NCBI GenBank assembly: GCA_036163455.1
Contig: JAYZKL010000007.1
Location: 1-9,829 of the forward strand
DNA from: GCA-2701705 sp036163455
GTDB taxonomy: Bacteria > Pseudomonadota > Gammaproteobacteria > GCA-002705445 > GCA-002716945
Length of the DNA stretch: 9,829 bases
Direction of reading: 5' to 3'
The translations under genes and the position numbers were made by a program. Each line of letters starts with the position of its first letter. Positions within the stretch are counted from its first letter, which is position 1. Of the stretch, positions 6,299-9,829 are shown in pieces. The notes under the pieces were generated by a model. That model searched no databases, was not told the origin of the DNA, and saw only the letters and a program-made list of their open reading frames with translations.

Positions 6299-7157
6299 CA
6301 TCTTCTCCAAGCTTGTTAAATAATTGAATTCTAATTTCATGAACTGATTTAGCCTGCACAAGTACATTTTCTAAATATTTAATATCTAACTGAGTATTAG
6401 CATCAGACATTGCATTATCAGGATCATCATGTACTTCCATAAATAACGCATGTATTCCAGCTCCCGCAGCCGCCCTTGTAAGGGTAGGAATAAACTCTCT
6501 TTGTCCTCCAGAAATATTTCCCATAGATGTTGGTAGTTGAATAGAATGAGTTGCATCAAAACAAACTGGGTAACTAGTTTCCATCATAATAGGAAAATTT
6601 CTATAATCATTGATTAGCATATTGTATCCAAAGAAAGTTCCTCTATCAGTTAATAAGATTTGTTTATTCCCATATGATTCAATTTTTCTCACAGAATTTT
6701 TCATATTCCATGGACTCATAAATTGACCTTTCTTTAAGTGTATTGGTCTTCCAGTTTCTGCAGCACCTTTTAAAATTGTGGTTTGTCTGCATAAATACGC
6801 TGGTACTTGGACCATATCACAAACCTCTCCAACAGGTTCAGCCCATGCAGGATTAGAAAAATCACTAACTACAGGACAACCAAACTCATCTCTTATATCG
6901 CCTAGAATTTTTAAACCATCCAGACCAAGACCATGATAACTATCTGGAGATGAACGACAGTCTTTATCAAAACAGGATTTGTAGATCCAAGGGATGGAGT
7001 GTTTAGAGCAAATTTTATTTATCAAATCTGCAACTTTAAATGCATGCTCTTTACTTTCTATTGCGCATGGTCCTCCAATAAACACAAGCGGTTCGGTATT
7101 ACCAATCTTAACTGTATTTACATTTCCATATCCAACTGAAATTGTATTTGAATGCAT
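6288..7157 (-). CDS. kdsA: 3-deoxy-ulosonate-phosphate synthase, KdsA (Kdo-8-phosphate synthase) family, metal-dependent type, divergent
   Basis: The family condenses phosphoenolpyruvate with D-arabinose-5-phosphate to give Kdo-8-phosphate in the cytoplasm. At 289 residues the size is normal. The (beta/alpha)8 fold signatures are present: GGPCAIES (28-35), LCRQT (122-126), LKKGQF (141-146), DRGTFFGYN (171-179), DATHSIQLP (201-209), ME at 240-241 and SDANTQL (251-257). The putative metal ligands Cys31, His204, Glu241 and Asp252 are all present, so this is the metal-dependent type, unlike the E. coli form with Asn at the Cys position. Two usual signatures differ. KANRSS is KDCRSS (65-70), replacing the Asn that contacts the aldose phosphate, and the TDxHE stretch is SDFSN (98-102). 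The substrate may therefore not be arabinose-5-phosphate. It starts at ATG 2 nt after wbpM, with only a weak AAAG upstream, and its end overlaps the CBS gene by 11 nt. DAHP synthase is the nearest alternative, but the DATHS and SDANTQL context favours KdsA. Confidence 0.87.
   Translation of the reverse strand: MHSNTISVGYGNVNTVKIGNTEPLVFIGGPCAIESKEHAFKVADLINKICSKHSIPWIYKSCFDKDCRSSPDSYHGLGLDGLKILGDIRDEFGCPVVSDFSNPAWAEPVGEVCDMVQVPAYLCRQTTILKGAAETGRPIHLKKGQFMSPWNMKNSVRKIESYGNKQILLTDRGTFFGYNMLINDYRNFPIMMETSYPVCFDATHSIQLPTSMGNISGGQREFIPTLTRAAAGAGIHALFMEVHDDPDNAMSDANTQLDIKYLENVLVQAKSVHEIRIQLFNKLGEDDVK
6305..6308 (-). promoter_or_regulatory. Shine-Dalgarno GGAG for the CBS-domain gene
   Basis: On the minus strand GGAG lies inside the end of the KdsA-like gene. 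It stands 6 nt before the ATG at 6298 and 3 nt before the ATG at 6301. The better spacing favours 6298 as the start. It is the only clear Shine-Dalgarno site I see at a gene junction in this window. Confidence 0.6.
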
Positions 7158-7159
7158 GA

Positions 7160-9085
7160 TTAATTCTTTATTTTTACAACTTTATTATTATCGGGTTTAT
7201 ATCCAGATACGGCATCATACAAAGTTTTTTGTATATCTTCTATAGGAGTTGATGGAGTAATCTGTTTGAATTTATGAATAAATTCATTAATCTTTTGTTC
7301 AGATAATTTTTCTTCATTTGCCGCCATAATATGCTTGTGTATTGTTGGATTAACATTATCACCAATGAGCAATTCTTCATAAAGTTTCTCTCCAGCTCTT
7401 AACCCTGTGAAAATAATCTCAATATTTCCAGATGGGTTTTGATCGTCCTTTACTTCATTTCCACTTAATCTAATCATTTCCTTTGCTAAGTCTAAAACAC
7501 TGACTGGTTCACCCATTTCTAATAAAAAAACATCCCCTCCTTTGCTTAAAGTTCCAGTTTGTATAACTAGTTCTGTCGCTTCTTGTATAGTCATAAAATA
7601 TCGAATGACGCGTGGGTCGGTAACAGTGATAGGTCCACCACTTGCAATTTGTTTTCTAAATAATGGAACAACTGACCCTGATGTATCTAATACATTGCCA
7701 AATCTAACCATACAGAACTTTGTTCTGCATTGATTTACAGGCAATTCATTAACCTTTTCTTGAAGTGATTGTAAAATTAATTCTGCAAATCTTTTTGTAG
7801 CACCCATAATATTTGTAGGCCTTACAGCTTTATCGCTTGATATTAAAACAAAATTCTCTACATTATTTTTATAAGAATGAGTTGCAAGTATATTGGTACC
7901 AAAAATATTTGTCTCAATTGCTGGTAAAGGATTAAATTCAACCAAAGGTACATGTTTATGTGCAGCAGCATGATAAACTGTATCAATTTTTTCTTTACTA
8001 AATATATATGAGATGAATTTATCATCAGCAACTGAACCAAGATAAGAATGAATTGCAATATCAGATTTATTTTTTATTTTAAAATCACTAAGTTCTTGAT
8101 CAATTTGATATAAGAAAAACTCTGACTGCTCTAGGAGAATAATTTTTTTTGGTTTTAATGTAATTATTTGGCGTGATAATTCAGAACCAATTGACCCGCC
8201 ACAACCGGTAATTAATACTGTTTTATTTTCAATACATGATTTTAAAAGATATGGATCAGGCTTAACTGCATCCCTGCCTAATAAATCTTCAATATCAATC
8301 TTTTTAAAGTCGCTAGTTTTTAGTTGCCCTCTAGCAATTTGATTTATATCTGGGAGTTTTCTTAGTTTTGTACGATATGGTTTTAAATCATTAACTATTT
8401 TTCTTAATTGGGCGCTTGATTTTTTTGAAAGAACAATCAGGATTTCGTCTATATTTCTTTTGTTTATAATTTTTCCAATATCCTTTTTTGAATAAACAGA
8501 TAATTCAGCAATACTTGTTTTTTCTAGATCATCATCATCGCTAATAAAGCCAACTGGATTAATCTCAAGATCATTGCTTAAGATATTTGCCATTCTTCTA
8601 GATGAAGAGCCAGTTCCATAAATTAAAACATTTTTTCTCCCAAAGTAATTAGTTCTTGAAAGAAAAGCTGATGCTGTATAACGAGTAAAAATTAAAAAAG
8701 ACAGAGACAAAATGGCATAAATTATATATACAGATCTAGGCACAGGATATTCAAGCTGATAAATAACAAATGTCCAAACAAATGAAGCAAAAATACAGGC
8801 CTTAGACATCTTCAGATATGTTTCGCTTGTAATATAACGCGTGATAGATCTATATAGTTTAGTTGAATAAAGTATTAATATTGTAATTAATGGAGCTAAT
8901 AGGAAAACTATATATAGCTGTGATGCTGATATTGCAGTCAATGGATACCCATTCGAAGGCCAAAAAAACTGGTCTGTTCGCAATATAAATGCAAGCCAAA
9001 CGGCGGTAATCAGGCTTATTGCATCAACAACAATAACTAAAGCCCTTTTCTTATTTCTTGGTAGACTTAGTAAAAAATCTCTCAA
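7160..9085 (-). CDS. wbpM: UDP-N-acetylhexosamine 4,6-dehydratase, WbpM/FlaA1/CapD family, membrane-anchored
   Basis: Expected to convert UDP-GlcNAc to the UDP-4-keto-6-deoxy sugar, precursor of QuiNAc, FucNAc, bacillosamine-like and related residues. The 641 residues match the usual WbpM length. About four hydrophobic helices lie in the first 140 residues, then a nucleotide-binding domain (GTGSSSRR, 157-164), then the catalytic SDR domain with TGCGGSIG (293-300), HAAAHKHVPLVE (372-383), SSDKA (416-420) and MGATK (427-431). Met in place of the usual SDR Tyr is a known trait of large WbpM-type proteins. The start is TTG at 9085: an in-frame TGA lies two codons upstream, so no upstream ATG is possible, and the next Met is at residue 93, after several membrane segments. 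The N-terminus MRDFLLSLPRNKKR looks like that of WbpM relatives. A G-rich stretch sits about 10 nt upstream. It overlaps the transferase gene by 4 nt and ends 2 nt before the KdsA-like gene. Confidence 0.93.
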   Translation of the reverse strand: MRDFLLSLPRNKKRALVIVVDAISLITAVWLAFILRTDQFFWPSNGYPLTAISASQLYIVFLLAPLITILILYSTKLYRSITRYITSETYLKMSKACIFASFVWTFVIYQLEYPVPRSVYIIYAILSLSFLIFTRYTASAFLSRTNYFGRKNVLIYGTGSSSRRMANILSNDLEINPVGFISDDDDLEKTSIAELSVYSKKDIGKIINKRNIDEILIVLSKKSSAQLRKIVNDLKPYRTKLRKLPDINQIARGQLKTSDFKKIDIEDLLGRDAVKPDPYLLKSCIENKTVLITGCGGSIGSELSRQIITLKPKKIILLEQSEFFLYQIDQELSDFKIKNKSDIAIHSYLGSVADDKFISYIFSKEKIDTVYHAAAHKHVPLVEFNPLPAIETNIFGTNILATHSYKNNVENFVLISSDKAVRPTNIMGATKRFAELILQSLQEKVNELPVNQCRTKFCMVRFGNVLDTSGSVVPLFRKQIASGGPITVTDPRVIRYFMTIQEATELVIQTGTLSKGGDVFLLEMGEPVSVLDLAKEMIRLSGNEVKDDQNPSGNIEIIFTGLRAGEKLYEELLIGDNVNPTIHKHIMAANEEKLSEQKINEFIHKFKQITPSTPIEDIQKTLYDAVSGYKPDNNKVVKIKN

Positions 9086-9829
9086 TTTAATTCAACCCCC
9101 GCATCATTAATATAGCACCATATAATATAAGGAATAAAGCTTAAAGCCAAGCATAATAAAGCAAAGCTCTCAAACTTGATAGAAGCAATCGCTAAAGGCA
9201 AGCACCAAACAATGTTATATAGCATTAGAATTAAAACAACCTTTGCGTGACTATTTATTTTTTTTGTTAATTTCTGATAATTATGAGTGCAATGAGGTTC
9301 GGTCACATGTTTAAGGCTTACATAGATAGAGTTACTTAAATCATTTGTATTTTTATATGTATTAGACAGTTTCAAAAAGAATCTTCTAAAAATAACATAA
9401 CTGGTATCTATTAATATAATTGTAAATAAAATACTATAAGTTAAGAAGCTAATATCCCAATAATATAAAAGTGTAATTATAATCATTGATAAATAAAGAC
9501 CTAGGAAATAACTTCCTGAGTTACCAAGAAATAACTTTGAAGGAGATTTTCCAAAAAATAATAATGCAACTAATGCAGTTAAGATCAAATCAATGTGAAG
9601 ATATTGAATCACTATAGAATTAGGGGCTAATAATAATACTGATAATAAGACAAAAATTGATTGAAATAATATTAATAAATCTATTCCATCCATAAAATTA
9701 TATGCATTAATTGAATATACAATCATAAAGATGTACATAAATCCGATAAAACTAATTAAACTAGTGTCACCAAAAGAATATACAAATAAGCATGCCAAAA
9801 TAATTTGTATAAGAAATCTGAATTCTTTT
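9082..9829 (-). CDS. Polyprenyl-phosphate sugar-1-phosphate transferase, WecA/WbpL (MraY-like) family; 5' end outside window
   Basis: Membrane enzyme expected to transfer a HexNAc-1-phosphate from a UDP-sugar to undecaprenyl phosphate, the first step of O-antigen or capsule repeat-unit assembly at the inner membrane. The frame is open to the right edge, so the 248 visible residues are the C-terminal part of a protein that is usually about 330-350 residues; the first membrane segments and the Asp-Asp motif are missing. Visible are many hydrophobic helices, the family motif NAYNFMDGID (visible residues 41-50), LFLGNSGSYFLG (99-110) and HCTHNYQ (179-185). Oddities: the normally conserved Asp of the LGDxGS motif is Asn, and about 18 more residues than I would expect separate the Arg pair (148-149) from the His motif. 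An internal TTG at 9798 is not needed as a start because coding continues upstream with typical family residues (RFLIQ). The stop overlaps the WbpM-like start in TTGA. The family is clear; the exact sugar is unknown. Confidence 0.85.
   Translation of the reverse strand, partial: KEFRFLIQIILACLFVYSFGDTSLISFIGFMYIFMIVYSINAYNFMDGIDLLILFQSIFVLLSVLLLAPNSIVIQYLHIDLILTALVALLFFGKSPSKLFLGNSGSYFLGLYLSMIIITLLYYWDISFLTYSILFTIILIDTSYVIFRRFFLKLSNTYKNTNDLSNSIYVSLKHVTEPHCTHNYQKLTKKINSHAKVVLILMLYNIVWCLPLAIASIKFESFALLCLALSFIPYIIWCYINDAGVELN

Noticed and set aside
6299..6367. N-terminal extension of the CBS reading frame
   Set aside because: It lies within the KdsA-like gene, carries no CBS features, and GGAG is best spaced for the ATG at 6298.
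6288..7157. DAHP synthase of aromatic amino acid synthesis
   Set aside because: The DATHSIQLP and SDANTQL segments, size and KdsB neighbour fit the KdsA branch better.
1..9829. tRNA, rRNA, CRISPR array, insertion sequence or transposase
   Set aside because: No repeat-spacer pattern, cloverleaf-like sequence, transposase motif or long direct or inverted terminal repeats were seen on reading both strands.

Overview
The window is AT-rich (roughly 30% G+C by eye) and very densely coded. Every gene I can support lies on the minus strand, so transcription runs from high to low coordinates. The content (a WecA/WbpL-type lipid-carrier transferase, a WbpM-type dehydratase, Kdo-type sugar enzymes and a CMP-sugar synthetase) points to a surface polysaccharide locus, O-antigen or capsule, of a low-GC Gram-negative bacterium. 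A marine or host-associated gammaproteobacterium would fit the WbpL-WbpM pairing, but the sequence alone does not fix the taxon.

Layout in transcription order: a polyprenyl-phosphate sugar-1-phosphate transferase whose 5' end lies beyond the right edge (9082-9829); a WbpM/FlaA1-like UDP-HexNAc 4,6-dehydratase (7160-9085, TTG start); a KdsA-like synthase (6288-7157); a stand-alone CBS-domain pair resembling the tail of KdsD (5888-6298); a KdsB-like CMP-sugar synthetase (5130-5891); two classical SDR oxidoreductases (4357-5133 and 3592-4353); an HpcH/HpaI-family aldolase (2808-3587); a TylF-like methyltransferase (2034-2783); a DegT/DnrJ aminotransferase (797-1972); then tungstate-type ABC transporter genes tupB (70-759) and the first 23 codons of the ATPase gene (1-70). 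Gaps run from an 11-nt overlap to 61 nt, so the polysaccharide genes probably form one operon. Whether the tup genes share that transcript is less clear. No stretch longer than 61 nt lacks a gene.

Two sugar routes seem to be interleaved. WbpM and the aminotransferase at the two ends could make a UDP-4-amino-4,6-dideoxy-HexNAc type sugar, and the membrane transferase would start the repeat unit on undecaprenyl phosphate. Between them lies a cassette of KdsA-like, CBS, KdsB-like, SDR, SDR and aldolase genes, joined by overlaps or gaps of 4 nt or less. It looks like a dedicated pathway for a CMP-activated 3-deoxy-ulosonic acid that may not be ordinary Kdo. The KdsA-like enzyme keeps its metal ligands but has changed substrate signatures, the isomerase half of KdsD is absent, and an aldolase and two dehydrogenases are added. 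This cassette is the best candidate here for an undescribed system; its product is inference.
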